Positions 1-11,480 of a stretch of DNA of 64,000 nucleotides are shown here, piece after piece. The position numbers were made by a program, and so were the translations under genes. Each line of letters starts with the position of its first letter. Position 1 is the stretch's first letter. The stretch comes from Poa pratensis. Its lineage: Eukaryota > Streptophyta > Magnoliopsida > Poales > Poaceae. The notes under the pieces were generated by a model. The model saw only the letters and a list, made by a program, of their open reading frames with translations, ran no database searches and was not told the origin of the DNA. The stretch covers positions 20,695,399-20,759,398 of the forward strand of contig CAMZMU010000071.1 in the NCBI GenBank assembly GCA_947311845.1, written 5' to 3'.

Positions 1-120
1 TGTACCCATCGTGCATGCCTCATCATGCCTTGGCGTACGTGCATTCCACCAACCTAGGCCAGCCAGACAGCGTTTCAAAAACACCGAGCCCTCTCCTACA
101 AGCATCACAGATCGACGACG

Positions 121-1017
121 ATGCCAGAACAACGCGCTATCTCAGTACCAAACACGTCCATCAAGCCGGCAACGGCAATGGCACGCTACGCGACGCCGCA
201 GCCCACCCCGCCGATGTCGCCGCTGCACGCGCCGGCGACGCCGCGCACCCCTGGCGCCGACGCGTACTCCGAGTTGCCGCCGCCGTCTCCACACACGCCC
301 CGGCCGACGATCACGCTCACCGCGCCGCCGTCCAAGAAGAAGCAGCGCCGCACGGCCGCGCGCTCCCTCCGCGCCATCCGCGCCGTGCGCGCGCTGTTCA
401 GGTCCCTCCCGATCCTCGCTCCAGCGTGCCGCTTCCAGGGCCTCCTACCGCGGCACGGTGGCCCGTCGCGGATGCACGACGGCCACGTCAGCGGCGCGTC
501 GCGCACGACGGGGACCCTGTTCGGGTACCGCAAGGTGCGGGTGACGCTGGCGGTGCAGGAGACGCCCGGGAGCGTGCCCATCCTGCTGCTGGAGCTCGCG
601 ATGCAGACCGGCAGGTTCATGCAGGAGATGGGCGCCGAGCACCTGCGCGTGGCGCTGGAGTGCGAGAAGAAGCCGCCGGGCACCGGCGCCGGCATCGGCC
701 GCACGCGCCTGCTCGACGAGCCGCTGTGGACGGCCTACGTGAACGGGCGGAAGATCGGGTACGCCATGCGGCGGGAGCCCACGGAGGACGACCTCACCGT
801 CATGCAGCTGCTGCGCACCGTCTCGGTCGGCGCCGGCGTGCTGCCCAACGACGTCATGGGCTGCGACGCCACCGAGGGGCAAGAGACAGGGGACCTTGCG
901 TACATGCGCGCCCGCTTCGACCGCGTGGTGGGGTCCCGGGACTCCGAGTCGCTCTACATGCTCAACCCTGATGGCAACAATGGGCCAGAGCTTAGCATCT
1001 TCTTCATTAGGATATGA
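121..1017 (+). CDS. MIZU-KUSSEI1-like (DUF617) protein
   Basis: Single-exon gene of 298 codons from ATG at 121 to TGA at 1015-1017. The N-terminal ~100 residues are low in complexity and rich in proline, threonine and alanine, with a basic stretch (KKKQRRTAARSLR) near residue 80. The C-terminal two thirds match the DUF617 family: a GTLFGYRKVRV-type opening, the LLELAMQTGRFMQEM segment, a DEPLWTAYVNGRKIGYA block and a C-terminus ending in ELSIFFIRI. The founding member, MIZ1 of Arabidopsis, is needed for root hydrotropism and associates with the endoplasmic reticulum; that role is known for the family and only inferred here. Length and lack of introns are normal for the family. A second in-frame ATG at 178 is a possible alternative start. 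GC content is very high at the 5' end, as is common in grass genes. Only 120 bp of upstream sequence is visible. Confidence 0.93.
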   Translation: MPEQRAISVPNTSIKPATAMARYATPQPTPPMSPLHAPATPRTPGADAYSELPPPSPHTPRPTITLTAPPSKKKQRRTAARSLRAIRAVRALFRSLPILAPACRFQGLLPRHGGPSRMHDGHVSGASRTTGTLFGYRKVRVTLAVQETPGSVPILLLELAMQTGRFMQEMGAEHLRVALECEKKPPGTGAGIGRTRLLDEPLWTAYVNGRKIGYAMRREPTEDDLTVMQLLRTVSVGAGVLPNDVMGCDATEGQETGDLAYMRARFDRVVGSRDSESLYMLNPDGNNGPELSIFFIRI

Positions 1018-1374
1018 GCAAAGCTTATGACAGTAGTTATCTATTTGGGTTCTGATTTTTGCATGACTGGGACTTTGGAACTCTGTAACTTTATTTTGAT
1101 GTATGGGTGAAAAACTGAAAATGGGAGGACGTGCCATTATGTTTCTGCCGCCAGTCGAATCTGTTTGTTTGTCTGATAGATGGATTAGCCGGAAGACAGT
1201 TTTGGTAGGCATGCGTAGAACCGCATAATCAAGAAGTAATTTACGTTTGCGGCACAGATGCATCTACGATTCTACTTAGTACAAAAATTCAATAAATCTT
1301 TTTCTCTAAACAACGATTTATTAACTCATAATTTAATATCAGGCTGATGCAATTCATAATAGTTTATATTCAGT
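1018..1374. other. 3' flank of the DUF617 gene, nothing else seen
   Basis: AT-rich sequence after the stop codon, presumably 3' UTR and spacer. No second gene or clear repeat is recognised before the LINE-like fragment at about 1375. Confidence 0.5.
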
Positions 1375-1490
1375 TTCTGCACGATTAGGATGCACACAGC
1401 CACACAAACAAAAGAAAGACAAAAAAAGGCGCAGTACATGTATGTGAGAACTCGTAGCAACACTTGAGACCGCGATGGGCCGATTCGTAA
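1375..1490 (-). mobile_element. LINE 3'-end relic
   Basis: Reads on the minus strand. It shares a patchy but ordered match with the LINE relic at 9560-9685: the GATGCACACAGCCAC-type motif, an A-rich stretch, a TACAT...GAGAA segment and GGGCCGATTCGTAAA versus GGGCCAATCCGTAAA. Strongly decayed and 5' truncated; no coding domain survives here. Confidence 0.5.
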
Positions 1491-1599
1491 AAATATCAAA
1501 GCATCTCAAAGGCAAGGTCTACTTAAGCAGAAAGCCTTAACCAAACACTATTAGAAAAAGGATCATAGCAGGTCGGTCACCAATGACCAGTTCAAGATG

Positions 1600-1944
1600 A
1601 AACCACACCGAAGAGGGAGGAATATTAAGCATATCGGTTGATGCCAATGACGAAGAGACCAGAAGGGAAAATGATTGCAAAAGAGAGGAATGGGAATGGA
1701 GGCGTCAATGCCTACAAAGAGGAGCTCAATGCGACGATCGAGACCAAGAGAGCATTGGCGCCCGAACGGAAAGAAAAGAAGATGGCAAGGTGAAACAAGC
1801 TCGAGTTTATGAAGAAAGAGAAGTGGAGAGCAAAGGCTATGGCCGAAGAGAGGAAGGTGCAAGTGGAGGAGTGTAGAATTTCACGGACGAAAGGAAAGAA
1901 AAGAAGATGGCAAGGTGGAACAAGCTCAAGTTTATCGTAGGTAT
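1600..1944 (+). pseudogene. NAM-associated C-terminal domain pseudogene, 5' part
   Basis: The plus-strand frame reads a charged helix typical of the NAM-associated C-terminal domain: pieces such as ATIETKRALAPERKEKK, an EKWRAKAMAEERKVQVEE run and lysine- and glutamate-rich spacers. Grass proteins of this family are often encoded by or near PIF/Harbinger-type elements, or occur as SANT-domain genes. The frame has stops (near 1790 and 1875). A segment of about 50 bp (1765-1815) is repeated at 1890-1940. The Copia element at 1945-7712 interrupts it; the rest resumes at 7713. Confidence 0.55.
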
Positions 1945-2766
1945 TGTTGGGAAAACTTGGATGACCAATTAACCCTTAATGGAGATTAACACACTCTTAA
2001 CGTGATATGAAAATACGCAGCGGAATAAATGTAAACTTCAGCACCACTGATGTACTAACTCACGGATCGTTGCTCGTGTTGGACGGAAACATGCATCAAA
2101 CATATATGAAGCAGACAGGACACTTCTAGCTCGCACTCAGGGGTAGACAATGTCTGTCCTCAAAAGTGAAGCTCGCACTCAACCATAGACAGTGTCTATG
2201 GTGGGTAGAGAACTCTCAGAACAGCAGAAATTGCCACACAAGGACACCAATCCTTTTTACGTGGAAAACCTCTCAAGGTGAGAGGAAAAACCACGGGCCG
2301 AAGCCACCCAAATCTTCTTCCACTATTATCTAGGTGGGATACAACGAGTTCTTCTCTAGAGAGCACTAGAGGATCGATACAGCAAGATTTGGGGCACAAG
2401 ATCTAGGGATTGGAATAATCTCACCAAAGATGGTGGAATCATAGCTTGAAGGAGACAAGGTAGTGAATCTGAACGTCACAACCTTGTGGGTAGGGCATGT
2501 GCTTGATCTCAAGATTCTTCCTTCAACTTCTTCCTCTTCCCTTCTCTCTTGGTTTTCTTCTCTAATGGAGGCTATCCTGGATGTTCGTCACACCTCTTGG
2601 TGGTGGCTGGTTGGGAGGCTTATCTTCCCCGATCCATCATGTGCAATGTCCAAAATGACCCTTGGTCATAACACTAATGGGTAGTGGGCTTCTGCACCTG
2701 TTTGGGCCGCCTGAAAGGCTTCAAATGGTCATCTCCTCACAGCCCACATGAGGAGGATACCCAACA
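1945..2766 (-). repeat. Copia 3' LTR (left copy)
   Basis: Left terminal repeat, 822 bp. It aligns along its full length with 6881-7712 but differs by substitutions and small indels, for example near 2225, where the sister copy has extra bases, so the insertion is not very recent. Short spurious frames inside it are not genes. Confidence 0.93.
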
Positions 2767-2782
2767 AATCTCCCCCTCCAAC

Positions 2783-5700
2783 TCATGTGGGGAGCATCGC
2801 CATGTCCGCTACCTTGCAGCATACAAGTAGCTTCTCACTTGACAATGTCTTGGTCATCATATCCGAGCCATTCTTGTCGGTATGGATCTTCTCAAGATGC
2901 ACCATCTTGAAATTCACAACATCTCGAATCCAATGATATCTCACATCAATGTGCTTGGTTCGAGAGTGCAAGCTTGAATTCTTGGCAAGGTAGATAGCAC
3001 TCTGACTATCACAGAACATACCATATTTCTCTTGCTTCATTCCCAACTCTTGCAAGAACTTATTCATCCACAACACTTCCTTGCCAGCATCAACCGCTGC
3101 GATGTACTCAACATCTGTGGTTGAGAGGGACACGCATTTCTGCAATCTTGATTGCCATGACACTGCTCCCCTTGCATAAGTCATCAAGTACCAGAAGTAG
3201 ACTTCCTAGAATCTGTATCACCAACATAATCCGCATCTGTATAGGCTTGCAATACAGGATCACCGCTTCCAAAGCATAAGCATGATCTAGAAGTACCTTT
3301 GAGATACCTGAGAATCCACTTCACTGCATTCCAGTGTGCTTCACCTGGATTTGTCATGAACCGGTTAACAACTCCAACTGCATAGGCAATATCAGGTCTA
3401 GTGCACACCATGGCATACATCAAACTGCCCACGGCAGATTGGTACGGTACTTTACTCATCTCATCTTTCTCCTTCTTGCTGCTAGGACATTGTTCTGAAC
3501 TCAGTTTGTGATGGCCTGCAAGTGGAGAGGTAACAGATTTTGCGTATTTCATATTGAACCTTTCAAGTACCTTCTCAATGTATCTTTCCTGTGAGAGCCA
3601 ATGCAGTTTCTTTGATCTATCACGGGAGATCTTCATGCCAAGTATTTGTTTAGCTGGTCCTAAATCCTTCATGGCAAATGATTTACTCAATGCCTTCTTG
3701 AGGAGAGCAATCCTCTTTGTGCCATTTCCAACAATCAGCATGTCATCGACATATAGCAAGAGAATAATGAAGTCACCCTCAGCGTACCTCTTCGTAAACA
3801 CACAATGATCAGGTTGTGCTTTACGGTATCCAAGCTCAGTCATGAATGACTCGAACTTCTTGTACCACTGCCGAGGAGCTTGCTTCAAGCCATACAAGCT
3901 CTTCTTCAATCTGCACACTTGGTGCTTCTTGCCATCAACCATGAATCCTTCTGGCTGCTCCATGTATATCTACTCCTCTAGGTCACCATGCAAGAATGCT
4001 GTCTTCACATCAAGTTGTTCAACCTCCAAGTCCATGGAGGCAGCCATGCCAAGCACAACTCGGATTGAAGACATCTTGACCACTGGAGAGAATATTTCAT
4101 CGAAGTCAATTCCCTTCTTTTGACTGAAACCTTTCACAACCAATCTTGCCTTGTATCTTGGATGTGAGCTATTTTCTTCAGTCTTCACTCTGTACACCCA
4201 CTTGTTCTTGAGTGCTTTCTTGCCCTTCGGCAGAGATACCAAATCAAAGGTATCATTCTCAAACATGGATTTCATCTCATCCTGCATCTTCTGACCATTC
4301 ATTCTTGTGCTCGTCAGACAGTGCCTCCTCATAGCATGAGGTCTCACTTGCATCAGTCATCAACACATATTGATGTGGTGGATACTTGCTAAAGGTACAC
4401 GGTCTCTCCCAGTTCTCCTCAACTGCTGCACTGGTGGTGGGAATCAGGTGGATTATCATCACCATGACTCTCATCATCATCATCATCATCATTATCAGAT
4501 GGTTGTTCATGTCCCTGACTTGTACTGCCTTGATCAGTTGCATCATCATCTTCAACATCACCATCATCATCATCTCCCCCATGATTGTCATGGACTAGAG
4601 GAGGGTTCACTGGATCTAGGACAACCTGAGGTGTGGTAGTCTTCGGCTTCTCCGGTTTACCAATATCTTTGATCGTTTCATCTTCAATGAACACCACATC
4701 TCGGCTGCGCACAGTCTTCTTCTTGACTGGATCCCACAATCTGTATCCAAACTCATCGGTTGGACTGTTGAGATAGATGCACTGCTTTGTCTTGCTATCA
4801 AGCTTGGCTCTCTCATCCCTCGGGATGTGCACAAATGCCTTGCACCCAAAGACCTTCAGATTCTTGTATGATACATCCTTCCCTGACCAAAATCTCTGAG
4901 GAATATCACCTGCAAGAGGAACTGAGGGGGACAGGTTTAGTATATGCATAGCATGAATCAAAGCTTCAGCCCAAAAATAGTTAGGTAACTTTGCATGAGA
5001 GAGCATAGCTGTGACCCTCTCCGTGAGAGTCTTGTTCATCCTCTCTGCAAGTCCATTGAGCTGAGGTGTCTTTGGTGGAGTCTTCTCAAGCCTGATGCCA
5101 TATTTTCTGCAATACCTTTCAAAGGGACCTCGGTATTCACCACCATTGTCTGATCTGACGCACTTCAATTTCCTGCCAGTTTCTCTCTCAACCTTGGCAT
5201 GGAATTCCTTGAAGACGCCTAGCACCTGCCACTTGTTTCTCAACACATAGAGAAAAATCTTTCTGGAGTGGTCATCAATGAATGTCACAAAGTATAATGC
5301 TCCACCGATGGATTTTTCGGTCATGGAGCAAACATCAGTATGCACAATATCAAGAACATTCTCCGCGCGTCTTGGCGGTCGTGTACGAAATGCAACCCTA
5401 TGTTGTTTTCCAGCAAAACAATGTTCACAGGGTTTCAAGGTTATACCTTTCAACTCAAGGAGGTACTCCATGCGAGCAAGAGCATGCATGCCCTTCTCAC
5501 TCATATGCCCAAGCCTCTTGTGCCACAACTCAGCCGAAGTGTCATTCTCGGTGACGTTCAACACTCATTGCATAGCTTGGTTTTAGTCACATAGAGGTTA
5601 CCTTGCTTGCTTCCTCGAGCCACAATCAAAGAGCCTTTGGTGAGTTTCCATTTTCCATCACCAAAATAACTGCCATGGGAATGTCATCAAGCTTTCCCAC

Positions 5701-5922
5701 TGATAACAGATTCAGCCGAATATCGGGAACATGCCTCACATCATCGAGCACCAAACTGCAACCTGTGGAAGTCTCAATGCATATAGTGCCCTTGCCAACA
5801 ATGGTTGACGAACCGCTGTTTCCCATCCTCACTTGGCCGGTAACACCGCTGGTGTAGGATGTGAAATACTCCTTGTGTGATGTAATGTGGAAGGACGCAC
5901 CTGAATCCACAACCCAACTCAT
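2783..5922 (-). pseudogene. Copia pol: protease, integrase, RT, RNase H (broken)
   Basis: Read on the minus strand from 5922. The protease segment (5922-5626) has the DSGAS active-site motif. Integrase (5564-4600) has the HHCC zinc-binding region (HKRLGH, then CEHC) and catalytic blocks around HTDVC, FIDDHSR and RSDNGGEY. An Asp-rich linker follows at about 4420-4590. Reverse transcriptase (4353-3184) carries YVDDM. RNase H (3187-2783) includes the TDVEYIAA motif. Breaks seen: a frame change near 5590-5620, another near 4360-4420, an in-frame stop near 3966 (reading on in the same frame into MEQPEG) and a frameshift near 3185. The family resembles the Tnt1-94 type. No working polyprotein can be made from this copy. 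Confidence 0.9.
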
Positions 5923-5965
5923 GGCATCATCACGAACAACACTATAGCATTCTTCATTTCAATGA

Positions 5966-6847
5966 CTAGATAGTCTTCACCTTCCACACATTCTGCAACA
6001 TTGGCGGCACCATTCTCGCCTTTTGCTCATTCTTGTTTGCAACCTTTCCCTCTACAAGATCTTTCTTGTATTTCCTGCATTCGCTCTTTATGTGATTCGG
6101 CTGGCCACAGTAAAAGCAAGTAACACCTTTTCTATGTTTTGACTTTGATCTCCCCCTGGATTTATCTTTGCCTTGCTGAAATCTGGCATGGCCACGTCCA
6201 CGGTTTTCAACCTTACCATGGGATTCAGCCACATACGCATCAGAAGAAGTGGTATCGCCCTTTTCCTTCTTTCTGGCTTCTTCATTCAGCATGCTATTCT
6301 TCACCATCTCCAAAGTCAGCTTCCCATCCGGAGCTGAATTGCTAATGGACACAACAAGCATGTTCCAACTGTCGGGCATGGAACTCAGCAGCAACAATGC
6401 TTGCACCTCAGCCTCGAAGTTGATCTTCATGGCTGAAAGTTGATTTATATGGCATTGGAAAACATTCAAGTGTTCAATCATACTGCTGCCATCCGGTACT
6501 CAAATTTTGCAAGTCTCTTGATAACCGAGGCCTTGTTCATAGCTGTTTTCTCTCATACATTGACTCTAACTTCTGTCACATCTCATACGCATTTGTGTCA
6601 TTTGCAACATGGTGGAATATATTGTGGTTGATGTACAATCGAATCATACCTACTGCCTTTTGTTCAACACTCTCCAATCTTCATCCGTGACACCGGTTGG
6701 TATCTTATCTTTCACAATTGGCTCATACAAATCCTTACAGTAAAGGATGTCTTCCATCACGGTCTTCCATAATGAGAAATTGGAAGAATCAAGCTTTATC
6801 ATGCCACTTGTAGCGGCGCCTTCTTCCAAAGCCATTGCGAGCAGCAA
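5966..6847 (-). pseudogene. Copia gag (broken)
   Basis: Minus-strand gag begins at the ATG at 6847, 33 bp inside the 5' LTR edge. The first 65 codons hold the usual Copia start (KLDSSNFSLWKTVMEDIL). The frame is lost near 6650 and again near 6485; downstream it ends in a single CCHC zinc knuckle (CFYCGQPNHIKSEC) followed by a lysine-rich tail. In the family this protein forms the virus-like particle and binds RNA. The two frame losses make it inactive. Confidence 0.85.
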
Positions 6848-6880
6848 CCTCTGAGCAAACCTTGAGCTCTGATACTACTC

Positions 6881-7712
6881 TGTTGGGAAAACTGGGCTGA
6901 CCAATTAACCCTTAATGGAGATTAGCACACTCTTAACGTGATCTGAAAATACGCAGTGGAATAAATGTAAACTTCAGCACCACTGATGTACTAACTCACG
7001 GATCGTTGCTCGTGTCGTACGGAAACATGCATCAAACATATATGGAGCAAACAGGACACTTCTAGCTCACACTAAGGGGTAGACAGTGCCTGTCCTCAAA
7101 AGAGAAGCTCGCACTCAACCATAGACAGTGTCTATGGTGGGTAGAGAACTCTCAGAACAACAGAACAGTAGCAGAAATCAACACACAGGGACACCAATCC
7201 TTTTTACGTGGAAAACCTCTCAAGGTGAGAGGAAAAACCACGGGCCGAAGCCACCCAAATCTTCTTCCACTATTATCAAGGTGGGATACAACGAGTTCTT
7301 CTCTAGAGAGCACTATAGGATCTGACACAGCAAGATTTGGGGCACAAGATCTAGAGATTGGAACAATCTTACCAAAGATGGTGGAATCACAGCTTGAAGG
7401 AGACAAGGTAGTGGATCTGAACGTCACAACCTTGTGGGCAGGGCCCGTGCTTGATCTCAAGCTTCTTCCTTCAACTTCTTCCTCTTCCTTTCTCTCTTGG
7501 TTTTCTTCTCCAATGGAGTCTGCCCTGAATTTTCGTCACACTTCTTGGTGGTGGCTGGTTGGGAGGCTTATCTTCCCATCCATCATGTGCAATGTCCAAA
7601 ATGACCCTTGGTCATAACCCTAATGGGTAGTGGGCTTCTGCACCTGTTTGGGCCGCATGAAAGGCTTCAAATGGTCATCTCCTCACAACCCACGTGAGGA
7701 GGATACCCAACA
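6881..7712 (-). repeat. Copia 5' LTR (right copy)
   Basis: Right terminal repeat, 832 bp, with the promoter-side LTR role on the minus strand. The boundary TG...CA and the flanking GGTAT repeat fix its ends exactly. Confidence 0.93.
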
Positions 7713-7875
7713 GGTATGTTGTGTATTTCTTTTCAGTTTTTTTAACAATTCGGAAATGTGGGTTTTGTGACATGATACTATAATTTCACCTAAAGAATAA
7801 ATCCTATAGAAGCCCCGATTTTTGCTTGAGGAGAAGCTTGCAAAAGACAAGAAGGCCAAAGAGGACTTTTTATTC
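7713..7875 (+). pseudogene. NAM-associated pseudogene, 3' part
   Basis: Continuation of the pseudogene split by the Copia insertion. After the GGTAT duplication the plus strand reads an EEKLAKDKKAKEDF stretch ending at a stop near 7875, the expected charged tail of the domain. An AT-rich stretch of about 90 bp separates it from the insertion point. Confidence 0.4.
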
Positions 7876-8089
7876 TAAATGGTACAGATACATGGCTGAG
7901 TTTTTTAATAGAAGGAAGAAAACATATTCGTGTACGTCCATAAAAAATGAGATGAAAGCCATGTTATGCGTACATATATTTTTTTGACTCAAGCCATGTA
8001 TGTGTCATGCAGATTTACGAATCAACAGCAGAAATCTGTATAGAAACATGAAGTGATGTGAAGTTATTATGCTGATTTGAAAGCTTGCA
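7876..8089. other. no gene recognised
   Basis: AT-rich, no open frame or repeat recognised. Confidence 0.4.
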
Positions 8090-8500
8090 CGAGTATACTC
8101 CTAGAACTCGGTCAGGCTGTTCACTGCCAGGCATGTGCCATCCTTAGACTTTTAATCAATGTCCCATCTCAAGATTAATGCCACTATGCAAGAGCTCTTG
8201 ATTTACACCCCTTTAATACTTTGACAGTGTACTCTCAGAATACAATCATCAAGATATATATAGCTGGTTGATCGCTTGGTGAAAAACACTAAAATACGAG
8301 CTACTCCATAGTCACAGCCCATATATATATGTAGCATCTCCACACGGTAGATATCTAGCATCAGTTCGCGATTTCAGCATAAGGTTTGTTTCCTTTCTGA
8401 ATAATAAATATATGAAGAAAGTATGGAGGTGTTACATCACACCCGGTGATTTAGCTATGATAATTACTATGAATAGGATGCATCGGGAAGTTTTGGGCAG
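8090..8500 (+). repeat. dispersed duplication, copy 1 (pairs with 17255-17605)
   Basis: About 330 bp align with 17255-17605 over nearly the whole length, including CTAGAACTCGGTCAGGCTGTTCACTG, the stretch ATCAAGATATATATAGCTGG and the TAGATATCTAGCAT block. Further right (8474-8495) a GGATGCATCGGGAA motif links it to the larger block family seen again at 14.2, 29.5, 31.8, 34.5, 37.2 and 38.9 kb. No coding frame is visible. The TATATATA stretch could be promoter-like; this is inference only. Confidence 0.75.
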
Positions 8501-9490
8501 AACATCTACAACAGCACGGCTCATCTAGCATGTTTGCACTAGCTAGCTTTCTCAATCTCATGCTCTTCATGACGCTTCGGTTGAGGATGACTGCGAGACC
8601 AGCTGTAGTTTACCAGTATTTCTGGTCGGCCTGTAGTAGCACGAAGATCGACAACCAACCGGGGAAGACGAGGAATCTCGTGGAAATATGTGGAAAAGGA
8701 AAAATAGAAGAATCTCCAAGAGGAGGCTAAGTGCGTGGGGGGAAACTAGAAACCAAGTTGTATGATATTTTTCAGTAAAAAAAGGTGTATGATATCTTCA
8801 ACCTACACATCAAGCGTACTATCGTTGTTCTGAAATAGCTAGTAAGCTAAAGATGTCTGAATCTTGTCATGCATTCTGTATTCTGCTATTCACAGTCGTG
8901 GACATGGCATTCCGAGTCCTGAATGGAGCAAAATCAACCAGTTTCGAACTTACATGACCAATTAGGTCGCAAGCAACGCGAGGCGGGAAAGGTCAAGTGT
9001 AGAACACCAGGCAGCGCTAGTTTGTCTTTTCTGTTGTATCTTTGTTCGTGACTTCCTCGTGTAACCGGCCTATCCCAAGTGCCCAACCGAATCCAGTCGC
9101 GTACTTCGGAAGGGATTGGTCCTCGGACGCTAGTGCAATAGTTGACTAGATGGGGTGAGTTCCGTGCAAGGGATCATGGGCCGTCTAAGCGGCAATCAAA
9201 TTACCAGTTGTTTAATATTTAAATTCATCATTGACGTCGCATCCCTTTAAATTTTTATTCATATTTCTATAGTGTTTTAAGAATCAAGATCTGATTCGTC
9301 ATGGGAAAGAATCAGTCTAGGCTTGTTCGAATAACACCAAAATAGTGGTATTGTTCAAATAAACTTGATGTAACTGTGATTCTTGATATGTCCAATTGCT
9401 ATGGAATATATTATGACATAGACATTATAATTTTTTGTTACTAAAATTTCTACCAAGTTAGTCGCTGCATGCTATCCGATAGAAGTAACT
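8501..9490. other. intergenic, no gene recognised
   Basis: Mixed sequence without a supported frame; the 66-codon plus frame at 8530-8730 has no recognisable domain and is not called. No repeat family recognised. Confidence 0.4.
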
Positions 9491-9494
9491 TGTG

Positions 9495-10330
9495 TTTTTT
9501 TCGATAAAGGAAACTTTATTACTTAAAATGTCTTAAGCATGCACCCGGCCTCTGCATAACTAAGATGTACACAGCCACACGTCCACAAGGTATCAAAACA
9601 ACGAAAAATAAAAAGCGAATTACATATCATCATGAGAAATTGTAAAAAACGCCTAAGATGTTGGAGGGCCAATCCGTAAATTATGCTGCCATTCATGTTG
9701 GAAAAAAAATCCCTCACCGAATCCTCCAACTGCGTAGACACCTCCATGAACAGGGCTCGGTGCTCCGCACGCTACAGTGGCTCCCATGAACGGATCAAAG
9801 CCGTACACCGGTAGATGACCTGCATAAGAGAGGAATTTTTATCATTAAAAATCTTGTCATTTCTACATAGCCATAGCGAACAAATAACGGCAATCGCTCC
9901 CACCCTAATTAGATGATTAAACCTAGAATCCACACCATTGAGCCAATTGCCAAAAATATTGGCAACACTATGAGGTGGGTATAAGTTCGAGGCTATCTGA
10001 ATGGCTGACCATATAAATCTAGCAAAATTACAACGAAAAAAAAGGTGTTATATAATCTCTTCAAGATGACAAAAGACACACGATTTGTTTCCCTGCCAAT
10101 TCCGCCTTGCAAGGTTATCTTTAATAAGAATTACTGCTCGACGAAGATACCACGCAAACACCTTAGTTTTCAGTGGAATGTTCATCTTCCAAATTTTCTT
10201 ATTATTAACAACTGGAACATCAGGATGAACTAACGCTTTGTACATAGAATCCACCGAGAATTTGCCATTCTCATTGAGATTACATCAAAATTTATCAGAT
10301 CCTTGCGTCAACTGCACCAAAATAACTTGT
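9495..10330 (-). mobile_element. LINE retrotransposon 3' relic with zf-RVT domain
   Basis: On the minus strand the frame at 10254-10048 reads KIWKMNIPLKTKVFAWYLRR followed by NLARRNW and CVFCHLEE, the zinc-binding reverse-transcriptase domain (zf-RVT) found at the C-terminus of plant LINE ORF2. Frames further 3' continue the domain with breaks. The 3' end, near 9495, has a T-rich run (poly-A on the minus strand) and the GATGTACACAGCCAC motif also present at about 1390. Only the last ~0.8 kb of the element remains and it is inactive. Confidence 0.8.
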
Positions 10331-10339
10331 GTACGTGAC

Positions 10340-10805
10340 TTGTTGGACTAGTTTGAAGAAGACCATAACATGCGAAGCTATGCGTGTGTCTGTCTTTATG
10401 ATTTTGAACAACGACCCATACACCTGTACTGGTAGTCTGGTGCGGTGTACAGTGTAATGGCTATGTTTAATTTCTCTTCAGTAAATATCATGCTTGCTCG
10501 CTACCTAGCTAGTAGGTGAATTTGTGAAGCCGGAGCTATTCGGTGCATGCATAGCTCATGGATATATAATGACATGTATATGGGAAAAAAATTGAGTGAA
10601 ATAGGGAGAAATAAGAGCTCATGTTGTTTCGAAAAGATCCGCACAGGGGAAAATAATTGGTTAGTGGCAGGAGGAGCAAGATGATCAATGATGTTGGGAC
10701 TGCATGGATAAGCTATCATGTATGCCTTGATGTACATAGGAACGAGATGCATCAGAATTTTTAGCAGAAGATGAAGCCAGGCGACTTGCACCTTCTTCCA
10801 TATTG
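10340..10805 (+). repeat. dispersed block, copy A, first part
   Basis: Aligns with 33140-33590: shared features are GAAGAAGA..ATGCGAAG, the TACAGTGTA..GCAATAGCTA segment, CTAGCTAGTRGGTGAATT, GTGAAGCCGGAG, a TATATAATG stretch, TTGTTTCGAA and AGAAGCTGAAGC-like ends. No gene frame is supported in either copy. Confidence 0.7.
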
Positions 10806-10807
10806 TA

Positions 10808-10906
10808 CTCCTTCTGTCTCAAAATAACTGTATTAGATTTGTCCGTTTTATGTCTAGATATATTCAATTTTTGGCAAAACTAATACACTTATTTTGGGAC
10901 GAAGAA
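10808..10906. mobile_element. Stowaway-like MITE, degenerate
   Basis: Terminal inverted repeats CTCCTTCTGTCTCAAAATAA and its degenerate partner ending near 10906, flanked by TA. About 99 bp, no coding capacity. Confidence 0.7.
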
Positions 10907-10925
10907 TATATGCGCATACCTTGTA

Positions 10926-11096
10926 CTCCCTCCGTATCGAAATATAAGTCGCACTAGTCACTTACCACACACATGTATGTAGACATGTTTTAGTGCAAGA
11001 TTCATGTAAGTGACTAGTGAATCTTGCACTAAAACATGTCTACATACATGTGTATGCTAAGTGACTAGTGCGACTTATATTTTGATACGGAGAGAG
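10926..11096. mobile_element. Stowaway MITE, near-complete hairpin
   Basis: Starts CTCCCTCCGTATC and ends GATACGGAGAGAG, with TA on both sides (10924-10925 and 11097-11098). The two halves are almost fully complementary, centred near 11015, so the transcript would fold into a long hairpin. Size and ends fit the Tc1/mariner-derived Stowaway group common near Triticeae genes. Confidence 0.9.
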
Positions 11097-11199
11097 TAGT
11101 AGATTCTGGTCGCATAGCCACTGTGACGGGAGTTTGTATTGGATGAGTTTTTCTCCCATGGCACGTATGAGACCGCATGGTGGGTGGGGATGAAACAAA

Positions 11200-11480
11200 C
11201 TGTAAGTCACTTTCCCCGCTACAGTATGAAGCAAAGTCCTTTTTTTCATGGTCACCTAACTTCATGAGATCTATATTTCGGATCTTCCATTGACACAGAT
11301 TTGGATCAATTGCAAAGTCATGTGTCGGGTACGGTGATTTGAAAAAGACGATAGTGAATGCATATATCCAAACAACAGCGATGATTAGAAATGTATCGCC
11401 CTAATACAAAAATTACCCGAAATATTAATTAGACGAAGCTTACTTTCATGGCAGGCACTATCAACCTGCTATCTGACGGA
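11200..11480 (+). repeat. dispersed block, copy A, second part
   Basis: Aligns with 33900-34120: CCGCTACAGTATGAA, the TCAATTGCAAAGT stretch, CGGTGATT..AAACGATG and the AAGCTCGCTTCCATG-like end. It continues copy A after the MITE at 10926-11096. Confidence 0.65.

Larger units (their letters stand above)
1945..7712 (-). mobile_element. Ty1/Copia LTR retrotransposon, degenerate
   Basis: A complete but coding-defective Copia element on the minus strand. It has LTRs of about 822 and 832 bp starting TGTTGGG and ending CCAACA, and a perfect 5-bp target duplication, GGTAT, at 1940-1944 and 7713-7717. Just inside the right LTR (the 5' LTR of the element) the minus strand reads GTATCAGAGCT, a primer-binding site of the initiator-methionine tRNA type. 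Just inside the left LTR it reads GGAGGGGGAGATT, a polypurine tract. The minus-strand order is gag, protease, integrase, reverse transcriptase, RNase H, which defines Copia. Frames are broken in several places, so it could move only with proteins supplied elsewhere. It sits inside a NAM-associated-domain pseudogene. Confidence 0.95.

Noticed and set aside
445..1263. 272-residue minus frame opposite the DUF617 gene
   Set aside because: GC-rich shadow of the real plus-strand frame; no domain and no conservation expected.
4370..4639. Histidine-rich plus frames near 4.4-4.6 kb
   Set aside because: They are the antisense reading of the Asp-rich linker of the Copia pol frame.
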